DNA of 64,000 nt from Lagopus muta (Eukaryota > Chordata > Aves > Galliformes > Phasianidae), in contig NC_064444.1 in NCBI RefSeq assembly GCF_023343835.1, positions 7,555,219-7,619,218 of the forward strand. Reading direction: 5' to 3'. This document shows, one piece after another, positions 45,180 through 58,647 of the stretch. The stretch's first letter is position 1, and each line of letters begins with the position of its first letter. Both the position numbers and the translations under genes were made by a program. The notes beneath the pieces were generated by a model. The model saw nothing but the letters and a program-made list of their open reading frames with translations, was not told the origin of the DNA and did not search any database.

Positions 45180-47472
45180 GTAAGTCATAGCAATTCAGGT
45201 GAATTAAATGATGAAGAGAGTCTTATACCAGAGTACACCGTGCGAACAAGTATTAACACTAAAGCTGAATTTTTGTGATTATGTCATATGTGTTTCTGAA
45301 AGAGAAGACAAAGATGTCAAAAAAAAAATCCAAAGTAGACAGTATTGTTTATCTGAATTAATGGATATTAAAGATGAGTAAACAATATATAATCCTCTAT
45401 GGCAATAACACAGAAATTACATGCTTGTTTTGTTTAGCCATTTATTATTTTGCTCAAAAATATTACCAAATCTTTCTTCAGCTTAATTATCAGTATTTTT
45501 TGATAATTGTATTAAAAATAAGTACTTCGGTACTTATTACAAGTTAGAATACTGAAAATAAGAACTCATAAAAATGAGCTCTTCTGTCTTAATAGTGAAA
45601 AAAAAAAAACAAAAAACTATTGAAAACAAAAAAATGGCATATGGAAAAATAGCTACTAAAAATTTCCCATGAGGTTCAGCACACCCTTTGTGTGTTTTTC
45701 TGTATTTAGAGTTTTAGTAAAGTTAGATTTACTATTTTAATGCTGTAGAAATAATATTTTTAATGGCTTCACCATATGATGCTTGTTTATATTGTGGAGT
45801 TCTAGTTCATAGCAAAGATTTTTTTAAATATCTCAGATGACTCAAAACGTGACTGCCTTTCTTTGCAGTCAGATCTGGATTTAGGCAGAAAGTGTAAATG
45901 GTCTGTATGCCAAAATGCTGATCTTAAGAAGCTCATCTCAATTTAGGTGTCAGGCTTTAAGGTTCTAGGTATTGTTGTTCTGGATTAATAACCCTTTACT
46001 GCAGCACATCAGGCAGGAAAGACAGTACTTGTCAAATATTATCACATATCTAGTTATAAAAAAATGATATGAATCATTATGAGTACAAAATTAGACTGTT
46101 TACTTGTGGAGAAAAATATTATATATCAGCAAAGATCTTCTTTGACTATCAAATGCTTTTTGTAGTGATTAGCAATATTTTCATGAAAACTTCCAGCTCA
46201 AAATGTTATTCTGGATATTTTATTATCTGAGACTATGGGAATAAAGAACCCACACTTAAAGAGAGCAAAATCTGAAATATTTAAGTTAGCTGAGAAAAAA
46301 AATAATTAAAAAAAACAACTTGTGTGATATTCTTCATTGATTTTTGTGTGCCAGACCAGAAAATGTCGAGCTGATGTCTCTTGCTGACTCACGACCATTT
46401 ATGTTATTGAATGTTGTTGGTTAGGTCACTTGTTTCAAAATATTAAACCAAATTAGGACTAGGGGACATTTGTGTGCTTCTTATTGTGCATTAATTATGA
46501 TACAAGGTATATTATACTATGCACATATATGGTGCTAACAAGCAGAATGCCAGCCATTATGCTGATGCAGTGCAATTAAATCAACCCACTCTAGTATAAA
46601 AATCATACAGTCCCACTATAGGCAGTAGAAATTTGAATCCAGTCTTGGGGTGGATTGAGGTGTTTTTCAGTTGTTGTGTCACCTGTAAAGATGTGACCAA
46701 ATTTTTAGCTGCTTTAAAGGACCTCCCTTATCTCTAAGAGCACATGAACAATGCATGCAGAAATGGCTACTGCATTTCCTATAGCTCCAGGCAGCTTTCT
46801 GCAGCAATTTTCAAAACTGTCTAAGTAGCAAGAACTTCATTTCTAATGAACATCTTGTTAGACAATACACTACCTCAATAAAGGCAATGTTTGGGTACAG
46901 TATGACATGATTTGTTTAACAGAGCAATTGTGACAAAGATTTCAAAGTCTCTCTCTGCTCAGTCTCTCCTCTGCTCCAGGAGTTCAGGGAATCCCTCATT
47001 GCTGTATTACAGATATTGTGTTTCCTTGCCTCGTACACCTCCCCTCCAAACAAGCTGCCTCTGGTTCCTACAGGGAATGCAGGCTTTCTTATTGCTTCAT
47101 TTGAGGAATGGATGTGCCAGTGTTGTCTCTGCTGCTATTGCTGATCCCCTTTGGAAGAGGATTTATTTTGGCCATTTCTGTCAGTGGACGTGAAAACACT
47201 GCACTATGATAATCCGTATGAAAGATGTGTTGCCAACACCTATGTGCTAGTTCTCCACAGCTGTGGTCAGGATGGGATTGAAGGGCTGCTGGTTGTGTGC
47301 AGCATGCCATGTGACAGGGATTTCCTAAGAAGGAGGTTAAGGGAAAGAAAAGAGAATAAAATAGAATATATTTTTATCTGTTTTTCTTTATTTTGCTCCC
47401 ATCCTTCTGAGCAGGAATGAGATAATGAGATTTGTCACTCCACTCAGCATTTCAGAAGTATTTTTCCATCCA
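45180..47472. other. Unique non-coding DNA
   Basis: No gene is recognised. ORFs at 46912-47420 overlap on both strands with no motif. Confidence 0.55.
45517..45538. repeat. 9-bp hairpin with cUUCGg-type loop
   Basis: Arm AATAAGTAC, loop TTCG, arm GTACTTATT: a perfect stem closed by a C-G pair around TTCG, the sequence of the exceptionally stable UUCG tetraloop if transcribed on the plus strand. The context is otherwise unremarkable. Confidence 0.85.
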
Positions 47473-47672
47473 TGCATAGAATCAGAAAGGTTGGAGAAGA
47501 CTTCTAAGGTCATCTAGTCCAACTGACAACCGACCACCAATATTGCCTACTAACCATATCTCTAAGAACCACATCTGTATGGTTCTTGTGCACCTGCAGA
47601 GATAGTGACTCCAACACCTCTCTGGGCAGCCTGTTCCCATGCCCAACAACTCTTTTGGAGAGGTTTTTCCTA
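47473..47672 (-). mobile_element. CR1 LINE 3' end (antisense) with ORF2 tail
   Basis: The plus strand starts GCATAGAATCAGAAAGGTTGG, with CATCTAGTCCAACTGACAAC and CCTCTCTGGGCAGCCTGTTC following in CR1 order. The minus-strand frame (part of 47510-47818) reads GNRLPREVLESLSLQV and then VVLRDMV, the CR1 ORF2 C-terminus. It is 5'-truncated; beyond 47672 the similarity is lost. Confidence 0.87.
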
Positions 47673-48230
47673 GTATGTAGCTGTGAACTTATCATGTGTA
47701 TCACTGGTACACCTGCAGTGCGCACCAGCACATGAAGTTCTGTGCTGGAATTTATTGATGAAAAATAGTTATCATTAAAATCTTGGCTTCTTTGGCAAAA
47801 TTTTACTTTTTCAGCCATTCAGTAGGAATAATATAAAGGTGCAAGGAGGTGTTTTTACTTGTAAAAACCTGACAGTACATTTATTTGAGCAGTATCAGGA
47901 TGGAGCTGTGTGCTGTTCCTTTTCATGCCTATTTAAATAAACACCTGAAGAAAAGACAAACATGTGAATTGACACTTGTGAGTGGAAGGATTATGGAATG
48001 TTTTCACTTGTTTAGATCATCAATGTGATTTCAAAAGTATTCCGGTAATTTCTGTGGGGTTTAACTAGGGATGCTTCTGGCAAACTCATACCCAGTGCAT
48101 GCAGCATCTCAGCCTCCAGGCAGTGGCAGTGCTTAGCGGTGTTTTATGGGTAATTCCTACTCCTACCTGCTGTTATCAAAATGATCCACTGCTTTAAAGC
48201 TGAAGCCACATCAGATGGCATTGTGTTCAC

Positions 48231-48382
48231 ATGCTGATGGCTGTGCTGTGCGAAGCCCCACAGCATGCCAACCGCACTCTGCTAACAAACGTGGAGCTGC
48301 ACGTGGGCTGCCGGCCCTGCTGCCCGCAGGTGAGCACAAGCATAGAGCTTCTGCTGAGCTGGAGCGGGTGACACAGTGACGT
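48231..48382. other. Small CpG-dense, G+C-rich block
   Basis: About 150 bp with eight CpG dinucleotides in otherwise CpG-poor, A+T-rich DNA. It contains an E-box CACGTG (48300-48305) and a TGACGTTA word near its right end. On the plus strand, an ATG at 48231 opens a 46-codon frame (starting MLMAVLCEAPQHANRTLLTN, ending WSG then TGA at 48369-48371), and a strong donor GCAG|GTGAGC lies at 48330 within it. It is too small for a standard CpG island. It could be a first-exon relic or a short promoter, or a chance G+C-rich patch. Confidence 0.45.
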
Positions 48383-51300
48383 TATGGCTTAGATTTGCTG
48401 CAGAAGTACTTTCTGACATTTTTGTGCCATGTGAGACCTGAAGTCGCTGGAACAACTTGCACCATATGTTAATTCTTGTTATATAACATTAACCTGCAAG
48501 CGTTCCTTGCTGTCATCACACACAGTAAGAGCTGCATATTGTTCGTGGAAGGAAAGTGGAGGGATTGAACCCATCTAAACCAGCAACTGCTGAGCATCCT
48601 TGCATAGAGATGAGCAGTGCACATGGCACGTGCACTTTCAAAGGAGAAGTACACTCAGGGAGTGGTACGGAGACTGCAATTCAAGTACCAGCATCATTCC
48701 TTAGCGTACAACATTTTATTTAGGAAAAAATAATGTTACTGAGGATGTAGCTGAGTGTTTTCATGACATCTCTGGCAAACATCTTGCATTTCCTCTGCTA
48801 TCTCTGTCCCTCCAAGCAGGCAAAAAGATTGCTACACATAGTTTTTTCAGCAAGAATTACATCATTCCAAATAGAAGTCAAACCTACAATCAAGGTTTGG
48901 TGACAGAAAAATCTATATTTGTACTTCTCAACAGAAGTATACATAAGCAATATTCAGAACCAGCCTCAGCACTGGCCAGTCTGTGCCTTGTTGTTTTTTT
49001 TTTTCCTCTCTTCAAACTAGCATTGTTATTTATAACAGAGCAGAGGGGCTTGCCCCTGACATTAATCTACTGCATAAAATAAGTAAAATGATAGAGACAA
49101 TTGGAAATGTTAAGCAAAGTAATGGAAGGAAGAGGTTTTTTAACATTTTAATATGAAAATCACATAGGAGACTTTTTTTCTGCTGCATATTATCTACAGT
49201 AGCTTTCATTACTGCTATCCAGCATCCAATTTGTCATCTCTAATCAGGCATCTTTATTTCATATTTCTTGCATGCTCAAGGACCTTTTCAATTACTCTCA
49301 CTAGATGAAGAATTTCACGCTCTTTAAGACACTTTTCTGAAGTGAAGAAGAACAACATCTCAAGCAAGTTTTCTAAAATTGTTAAAGCCTCCTGATGGCA
49401 ATAATTTTAAAGAATGATAGTATAGGTGAAATAATCCTGTGGGTTTTTTTTTTAGTTTTTTAGTTTTTTGTTGGTTTTTTTTTTCATTTTTTTTACTCGT
49501 GTTACTTAATGTCTTTTTATTATATTCAAAGCTTTCCTTTTGGAAACTAACTGCAAATGAAATCCTAGACTACTCGAGCTACTTTTACCATTTGGACTCA
49601 AAGCAAAGCAATTTTTACTGCATCGTTTCTCCTTTGTTATCCTGTCTTTCCATCAGATTCACCATTAGCTCAGTTATAGCGCTGATACAATTTTTACTGC
49701 TACTATTATGGATGCACTATTAAATCATTTACTATTCTCCAAAACATATTTGTGTATAAAGGTCTAATGCTGAATGGTTGAAAACTCATCTCAACATTAT
49801 CACCCTGGTAATCAAAGAAGTAATTGCACAAAATAATGCAGAATAAGATGCATGGTAATTCAGCTTTAGGGATGCAATCTATTTCTAGTTGTAAAAGATA
49901 ATATTTGATTATATGGTTGGTTATTTTTCTTCCTGTGATTACCTTGAGGTTTTCAATGTGGAAATAAAGAGAACTCATAGCATAGCATTGGATACCACTG
50001 TAAAATTCACATCATATTGGACATCGTGTAATTTAATTGATGTTGTAATAAATTGCATCTTGGCCAAGTGATGATTATTTGAGCTGCACACCAGTGGTGT
50101 CTGTTGTTCAGTCTGCAGGGCAGCAGCCAATGAATACTTCTGCACATGTCTCCCTGGGCAGAGTGAGCTTGGTCTGGTGCAGACCTTGCAGACAGCACTT
50201 TGTTCCTTGCTGCAGCACTTGCCATTTGCAGATGGGTGCAAAGTATCAGTGGAGATTTGAATTTCCTCAGCTTAACCTTTTCTCTCCCATCTGTTCCACT
50301 GCATAGGATTCGTAGCCATAGTGTTTGCTGCTGAAATCTGTCAGGTGTTTCATGCTTTGCAAAAAGCTCTATGCAAACAACTGAGTATGTCATTATTGCA
50401 CAAATATTAATTGCTCTGTTATGCAACAAACGGAGTTATTGACATTTTGGCTGTTCCAATGAAAGACATAAGTGGATAGAATTAACTGTTTGTAATCAAG
50501 AAAACTCTCAATGGTGTCAAAATATCTTAGAAAACTGAGAACCTATGAAAGATGTTTGAGTCATGCTGATACAGGGAAAGAGTGATCCCAGTCATGCACT
50601 GTAAGTGAAATGTTTGAAATTTGCACCCTGCCAGCTTGCCTTGTTGGTAATAGCATATTTGATGATGTATATGTGGATGTAGTTTGTGTACTTGGAAAAC
50701 CAAGTTGTTGCAGCGTTTTATTACCTGCTCTTTAATCCACACTTCAAGGATGAAATTCTGTCCTTTTCACCATTGATTTTGTTGGTCTTGTAGCTTCTTC
50801 AAAGATGAATAGTGTAGGAACAGCCTGCTGATGTTAAACACTGAGGTGTCATTGCTAAGAGGGTTTGCTCATAAAGGTCAAACGAAAATATGTCAACTCT
50901 CTTTGACTGGTAGTCCATGCTGTTAGTAGGTATTGATTACATTTAAGAGTCTGTGGGTAAGAAGCAATTTAAATTATCCTCAAGCAACAGTACAGGAAAT
51001 AAGGTTCCTTGCAAGGTAGATGCTAGCAGGTACCACTGTTGTGAAACTAGTTTGAGGAAGGAAAGATGTCTAGAAGAGAGTTACTCGTTTAGAGGGACTG
51101 ACTGGTAGTGATGGTGGAAGAATCATGAACAGAATAATTGCCAACTCTAAGTTTTTTCTGCCTGTGATACCAAATATGGCAGTGTGAATATCCAAGAACT
51201 TTTTCCTGTTTTAACTGCATTTTAAACCACTGTAGCCCTCAATTTTTGAAATCTGAATGAATAAATACTCCTTCTTCAACTTGTATAGGAAAGAAAATCC

Positions 51301-54300
51301 TAATACAAAAATCTCGCACCGCCCTATCAAATGATTTTCCAGAGTTTTTTAGGCAAATGATCTTGAAACAAACAATCAAAAACAACAACAATAATAAAAA
51401 GCCATTTATCATCCATTTATGTTTTAAGTGTGGTAATAGGTATTTATCATTCTGCTCTTATTGTCACAACTTTTCTTACTCTCACAACTTTTTTTTTAAT
51501 TCCTTGCTAATAAGTATATAACTTAGGTGAAAAGCTCTGACTGTCCAGATTGTAAAAGGGGAAAGTCTTACTTTCAGCATTTACTTCTAGTTGTAAAGAA
51601 TCATCTAAAGTAATTTGCTATTCTATCAATGCAGAGAGAATTGAACTGTTTCTAAATACATCTAAAGTATGGTAAGCTTTCAGTTGTCTTTTCAGTGTCT
51701 ATTTCTATTGTGAATCAAATACTGAATGTGCCAAAACAACTTTTGAAAGTAAGTTGTGTATTATAGATTTCTGCAAACAACTGCGGATTAGCTGCTGTGG
51801 GTGGTATATCATCAGCCCTGGGAAATTTTGACATACCTTTCAAATAAACAATATTTACATTGGTATACTTGAGGAGAAGTAAGCAGAGAGCTGGCATAAT
51901 TAAACTTTTCAGATAGGCTGAGGATTAGGTACTAAATTTCCAGGTTGTACTCATAAAATTAGATGTGTCTGTTGGAAAGATGTTAAAAACAACAGCCAGC
52001 CTTTCTTGGAAAGAGGTATGTGAGGCTGTAGAAGGAGAAGAGCTGTCTGGGAACACTGCATGTACGCAGGCTATCTACAGACATGCACAGGTGTGATATG
52101 AAACTCCCCAGAAGTGTTCCATTTGTGTGCATCTCCCACTTCTTTACATATGTCTGGTATTATATGGTAGCATTGTTTATGACTATTAAGCAATTAAAAG
52201 GAGGATGTTATGATAGTAAAGCAGTCCTTGTGGTCATAATCAGCTTATTTCATTAGCTTGAGTTTACCCACTGCAAGATGGTAATTTGCATAAGCAGAAG
52301 TAAAAAGATTTTGTGTGTGTCTCAGTATGGAACTGAGCCTGCCCAGTGCAATTTGTTATTTTATAGATTACTTCTGCTGTTTTGGAGATATGAATAGTTT
52401 TGTGCAGATGCTACTTCCCTAGTGTTTTAAGATACCAGATAGTGTTTGGGAAATTACACTTTGCATCTAACTTCAATAACAAATATTCTGCCTCACTTAG
52501 AGTTCTTCCTTGACCAAAATTATGCCCAATAAATTGATTTCAGAGCTGTACGTTTATTGCAAAGAGATGGGAGCTCCTCAGTGCTATGTGTTTTATTCTT
52601 CCACAGTAACAGTTGAATTGTGTTTTTTCAAATACTTCAACCACTAACCATTCTTACACCAAAAGTTCTCTAATAAAACTCAGGAAGTAGTTGAATACAT
52701 TTTTGGATTTTACTTGTTATATAAATGAAATGCATATTTGACCACATGCAAGCTAAACAAAATGATATATATAAAACATGGTCCTGTTTTGATGAAACAG
52801 GATGATGAAGTTGAATAGTATTTTTTTTAATGACAATATGGCACTGGCTTGAAAAACAACACCTTTTGGGAAGCACTCCTATAGAACAAATGTGAAAGTT
52901 TGTAAATGCAATCATATTCTTATGCCTTTGTGAAAACTATAAACTCATGAACTATTTGGTGTTTAATCACTTAAATATTTCCCATATCCAGCTAAAAAGA
53001 CAGTGATTTACAGTGATAATATAATAAGATGTTCAATTTCTATTAATTACTGGAAATAATTTGTGTATTTGTCTCATGAATTAAGCATTTTTTACTCATA
53101 TTCAGATTATTTGATACAACTTTCATTGCTAATATATCATTTTCTCAAAAAAAAAAAAACTGATAAACATTTAACATCGAGATCTATTTATTAATTTATA
53201 TTTTTGTAGCATAGAGATAATTAGAGTGCTGACAAATTGCTTGTTTCATTGACAAGTTGCTTTGAATTTCATAAGATACAAGTATTTAAAACAACAATTT
53301 AATCCAGACTGTTTTGGCATGCAAAAGCAAAATGAATCAAGCCTCAGTATTAATAATGTTTTTAACCTGTCAGTTCCGCTCTATCTGCTGCTCCAGTGAT
53401 TTAAGTTGGGATAGGCTTAATTTGATTTCATTTTTAAGTATTTCCTTTTAAATAATGGATGACATCCACGTGTACTGATACCTATTCGCTTGATGTGATC
53501 AAAGGTGATTCATAACACATCATATAATAAACTCTCACAGTGATATTTACCTAAGGATACTTTAATAGAGAGTAGTATATTTTCTTTTCTAGATTCATTA
53601 GCAGGAAAGGCAACAAATCACAGATGTGGTATGAGGCTTTAATGTAGGTTCTAAATCAGTTTTTTTCTGTTTTTTTTTTTTTTTTCCTATGTTGTACTTC
53701 TGTCTGATTTATTTCCCAGTCAAGATATGATTGCAATGATTTTCAAGGCAAATGCAGTGTGTTCATAAAATACTATCCCATAATCGCACTGCAAAAATAT
53801 GTCTAAATGTCAACAAAATTATGAATGCTCTGATTAATAGAAACCAGATGAATTCCACTGGGAAGAGTTGAAAACAAGCATTTGTTTTTGCTGTTCTTTT
53901 AAAAATTATTTTATTTTTCTTCCATACAAGACATTTAAAACAATAATTCAGGAGTTTCTCACCCTACTTAATGAACTGACAGAAGTGTCAAAAATGTGAA
54001 ATACAATTAAACACAAATTTCACACAGTATCAATAATATTGAGAAGCTTAGAATGATGTAGGTGACAAGGCAGCTGAATCACAGGGCAGAGCTGGGTAGC
54101 CATTTCTAGATGACTGACCTTGCCGAAAGTTTTACTGTTTCACCAGACCCTCTTTTGAGTATTAAATTTTGGCAGTGTATCAAAATTAGTGAGTGGATTG
54201 TTTCTTTTTTTTTGAGGTATTTTCTAAGTGTGAGTCTAGCTTAACTTGCTCAGCTAAGTAATCCATTATGTGCTTTCAGTGAAGTAACAAGGACAATCTG

Positions 54301-55372
54301 TGAAGAGGAAAGTGTCATAAACAAGAGGGAAATGGAATGGGAGATGGTTGGATATTAAGGAGAAAAACAGAATTTGTTTAGTTGCTGACCAGGATAGTAG
54401 GTTAACCCAGCATTTCAGCTATCCATTTACACTGTGGCTATTGATGGGAAACAATGGGAAACAATTTGGGGAGTTGACAGTGAGGAAAAATACTGAGTTA
54501 CAAAAAATTTTAGATTTTTCTTATATTAATTATATCACCTTTTCACTCATCAGTCAAATTTACTATAGAAAAAACATTTTTTTTTCTCGCTTTGTAGTGC
54601 TAGGATTATGCTTCAGGCTCAGTTTTTTTGAAGGAAGCAAGGAATTACTACATAAGATTAGCAACCTTGGCTACTAATGACATTGCACATGGTCATAGAT
54701 AATGTTTAAAGGCAACTATGTAATTATCTACTTTTCATTCTAATCTTAAAGCAGGAAAGTTCACAGAGGAAATACTTCTGGTTTGCTCTCTGTGAGTGAA
54801 GGCCCCAAGCTCTCATGAGGTGCCACAGGGCTTTGAGAGGCAATGAGTGGAAGCTGGAGCTATTGCAGTTGTCTCTTGTCCATAGATGGGTGTGTTTTAA
54901 AGGGAATCCTCATGGTACTATAAAAAAGTGGAATTTGTTGATGATAAAAATTTTACGTCTCAAAGCACAAATGCAAGGATTCAACACCTAAGTAACAATT
55001 ATAAACCTTTTCATCTTCAAAACTTTGTTGATAGAAATGTGAAAGACAGGAGATTGCACTTCAGCTTGAGAAGTGGGGCTTTTCATGTTATTTGTCTTCT
55101 TAGCAGAATGTATGGTAGGAATTCTGTCTAAAGAGAGTACTTTTTGGAGAAGTATCAACAGATGGGATATCAGTCAGATAACTGTTAATGAAGGTAATTT
55201 GAAAGTATATCTATGATACGAATTTAGATTGTAACAATAGATTGTAGAAGACCTACTGTTATTCATTTCCAAACCTTCTTTCAAAATAGTTTTCATTCTT
55301 TGCTGTTTTACACTGTCCTTCAGATAGTGTAGAATTTTCAGAGTCTCTAAATTTGAATTTTGTCTCTTTCAG

Positions 55373-55462
55373 GTATTACCTTCTGAATCAAGTTCTTCTA
55401 TTTACGTTATGCACAAGGGTAACAGCAGCTTTGATGTGTACGTCCTAAGCCTTCTTGTGTGA
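55373..55462 (+). other. Possible terminal exon segment (29 codons and stop)
   Basis: The acceptor TTTGAATTTTGTCTCTTTCAG ends at 55372. Frame 0 reads VLPSESSSSIYVMHKGNSSF, DVYVLSLLV, then TGA at 55460. An AATAAA occurs at 55779-55784, about 320 bp further, which would suit a short 3' UTR. The product is not recognised and the length is well within chance. Confidence 0.15.
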
Positions 55463-56899
55463 AGACAGTCTGCTAGCAGTGCTTAAGGATGGCGGTGTTC
55501 CATTACATGCTCTTTGAAGCAGCAGAGGTACTGCAGAATGTCTGTTATTGAAAATTTTCCTTGATTATTATTTTTACTGCCAGACTTTTAAACCATACAA
55601 TATCAGCTTTCTTTCGACTTTGCTTCTTAGTTCCTTCTATGGTAAAGCTTAATACAGTGAACATATGGAGCAGCTGAAAGGCTGCCAAAGGTTTAAATGA
55701 CAAGGTTATAAATACAGAGACAGCATGTTTTCTTTCCCCCCTGAATGTATAGTTCTGTTGGTTTGAGCCAAAGCAGACAATAAATCAGAACGTATAACTT
55801 GTTTTGCCATTAACTTTATAGATTTATAACACGTACAGGGTACTTTGGTCTACAGGAATGAAACAGTCACACTGAGTTTATGACACTGTGGAGGAATGCT
55901 CAACCAACTGCTGCAGAGAAGATCTGCAGTATTCCCAGAGAAAGTCAGTTCCGTATTACAAAATGCTCCCAACAAATCTCACTATCTAGGGACCTTTCTT
56001 TTCCCCCAGTCTTGATCTTCATTCACAGGCTTTACTCCTTGACCTGCTCCTTTGGGTAGGGAGGAGATGCCTTTCACTTTGCCTTTTTTTCTGCAAGTGA
56101 GGAAAATGCTCTGTATGCATGAAAATAGAGACTTCCTGACAGTGCTTGTACTTTCTTCCAAGCAGTAGATCCTTCCTTGCTCTCATCTGGTCTTCTCTTG
56201 AAACTATTGTTGTTTTCCCATAGCACACAAGGAGCCAAAACTAATACCTGTTACGCTACTTGGATGCTCAAGTGTGTTGTTTTGGTAGGATTTATATTGT
56301 TGTGTGAGAGCTAGGAGAGCAAGGCAGCACCAGGTACACTGTGTGAGGAGTGGTAGGGATAATGCTGATGGAAAATGTATTTCTTATAGAAGCAATCCCA
56401 GCATAAGATATGTAAAATTTAGAAAACAAAAGCTTCTGCATACGAAGATCCTGTATGTTTTACCTTCATCTTTGCTTTCTTAATGCACTTTATTTTTTGT
56501 CATCCAGATGTTGTGGTTATGTTTAGCTAGAAATGTGATGTAAAACTCTTGTATTTTTCAGTAGGGCGCATTAGGAGTATATAAAGTATTGTGTTTCTGT
56601 TTTCTGCTGCAGCGAATGCTTTTTCTCAGCCATCCACTAGAAGGGAGCCACCCTACACCAGAAGTACAGCTATGTCAAAATCAGCGCTCCTAAAAATAAT
56701 AGTTTGGATTATTTGCAAACAGATGGCTGGAAACACAAACACTTTATCTTACAATCATCACTTATCCCTTTGGCTGCCAGTACTCCACTGCACATGTCTT
56801 TGTTGCTAGATGCTAATAATATCAATTGAAAGGACTTGGAATGTCAGCCCCTACCTACCGTACTGAGTACGCGGCATGCCAGCTGGGCTATTTGAAGAA

Positions 56900-57075
56900 A
56901 AAAGAATAGCTTTTGGGTTAAAACATTTGGTTTGGACTCTAGAGACCTGGGTTCAAACCATGGTTCTGCAATAGATTTCCTCTGCGACCTTCAACAAATA
57001 ACACCCTCGTTGTCTCAGCTGCCCATCTGTTAACAGAGGAATGGTAGTTATGATGGAAATTAATTTTGCTTTGTA
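56900..57075 (+). mobile_element. MIR-type (tRNA-derived) SINE fossil
   Basis: The sequence follows the MIR consensus in order: TTTGGACTCTAGAGACCTGG (56931-56950), a box B-like GGGTTCAAACC (56949-56959), 'ATGGTTCTGCA' for GGCTCTGCCA, 'CTGCGACCTTCAACAAAT' for the TGTGACCTTGGGCAA motif, 'TTGTCTCAGCTGCCCATCTGT' for CTCAGTTTCCTCATCTGT, and a faint 3' part near 57030-57075. MIR and related amniote CORE-SINEs are ancient, so this is an old remnant that retained its central core unusually well. Confidence 0.8.
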
Positions 57076-58647
57076 ACAGTTCTTAAGGTTGTAGCCCTTT
57101 CATCAGAAGTGTAGCTCAAAACGAAGCCCTGAAGACAGATTCCATCTGAGAACTGGCAGCAGAGGATGAGGCTGTTTCTGTGGTGTGATCCTCCCTGTTA
57201 GGCTGATTGCAAAGCAGTGGCAGTAATACAGCAACCTTATGGCTGAGCTCCTTTTTCAGAAGGCCCCAGATGGGCACTTCTCTTCTTGCTGTAGCCTTGT
57301 ACCTCCTCTTGTAGAGCAAACATGCTGTTACCCCCATTCTTTCCTCTGGCATTTCCTTGCTTTCTGGGTGTTGTGAAAATAGCCTATTTCTGTAGGAGCA
57401 ACAGTTTACTCCATAAAATGATCTTCTTTTTTGCCACTTAGTATTGTTGTATGATGCACAGTTTTTGTTACAAGAGCCGTTGTTTTATGGGATCAGGATG
57501 ACCAGAGGAGGGGGAGCAGAGCAAAGGACAGCAGAAATCCTTGCTAACATGTCAATGGTCTGTACAGATACAGCAAAACAATCTGTCAGCAGTCATCACA
57601 CTGATATTTCACACACTCACTTGTTAGTTAGCCTGAACCGAACAGTCCCTGGCCAGCTGTCTTCTTTGGTGTGAAACAGACTGATGGTCCTCTGCTCCTT
57701 CCAACAGACTGTGCTGTATAGTCTTAGTACTGTGCTATGTGCTAACTCTTGTTAGCATCTGCACATACATCCTTGGCTTGTTAGGCTTTGGATAACTGGC
57801 AAGACACAATGAACCATCCTAGTTTCAAGTCATCTCTTCCCAGTTTTCTATGACCCTAAGGAGGGCTTTGAGAGCGTTACAGCATCTTGGGCTGATATCT
57901 GACGTATCACCGTAGAAGTCATGACTATGACAACGAAGATGAGGAGGATGTACCCTTTACCCAAAACTTCCTTCAAACTGGGTCATCTTAGAGATGTACA
58001 ACAATGGAAAAAGATTGCTGGAAATTATCTAGTTGCCAAAGGTAGCCTGCAGATGCCATCATAGCTTGTACAGGTATTTGAGGATGTTATGTGATGCCCT
58101 TTGTTGAGATTGTATGGAACATAGGGACTTCCTAGTTGTTATCTAAATATGCTTTTGTGTGGTTGAGTGCTGTTCTACCATTTTATCTTCCATTTATGTA
58201 TCTAAGTGACTAAAGAACTGTTCTGAGCTAAGTGTTTGTCTGCATGATTTTAAATAGAATGAAGTTCAATTGGGTTAGTTAGCACTTCGGGGGAAGCTGT
58301 CTGCGTGCGTTTGCATCTCCTGAGTTTTCCTTAGAGTTTCACATTCAAACAAAATTGAAAGCTCAAAGGAGAACCCAGCTTGAACTGCCAACACCGTCTG
58401 ACTTGGGCTTGGATCTATGCAAAACCTCTATATTTAGTTTGGTTTCAAATAGCTAACATAAATCCTTATGTAGATCCCAGGAGATGCTTTAAAGTTCACT
58501 CACTGCATATCCCAAAAGTTCCTTTGAAATATTTGGCAATTTCTAAGTTTTGTATATTGTCTGCCAAGATTTTAGGTTTATAAGGAAATCTGATATATGA
58601 ATTTATTTTTCCTCCTTTTTTTTTTTTTCCCCCCTCAATTATTGCAG
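57076..58647. other. Unique non-coding DNA
   Basis: No gene is recognised. ORFs at 57116-57674 have no motif. A T/C tract at 58605-58636 precedes the acceptor at 58647. Confidence 0.55.

Larger units (their letters stand above)
47673..56899. other. Mostly unique non-coding DNA
   Basis: Apart from the CpG block and the segment at 55373-55462, I see no gene or element. T-rich tracts occur at 49443-49493 and 53660-53685, and an A13 at about 53147-53159. A stop-poor interval at 50007-50429 is open on the minus strand for 140 codons and on the plus strand too; neither translation is recognisable. Confidence 0.55.
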
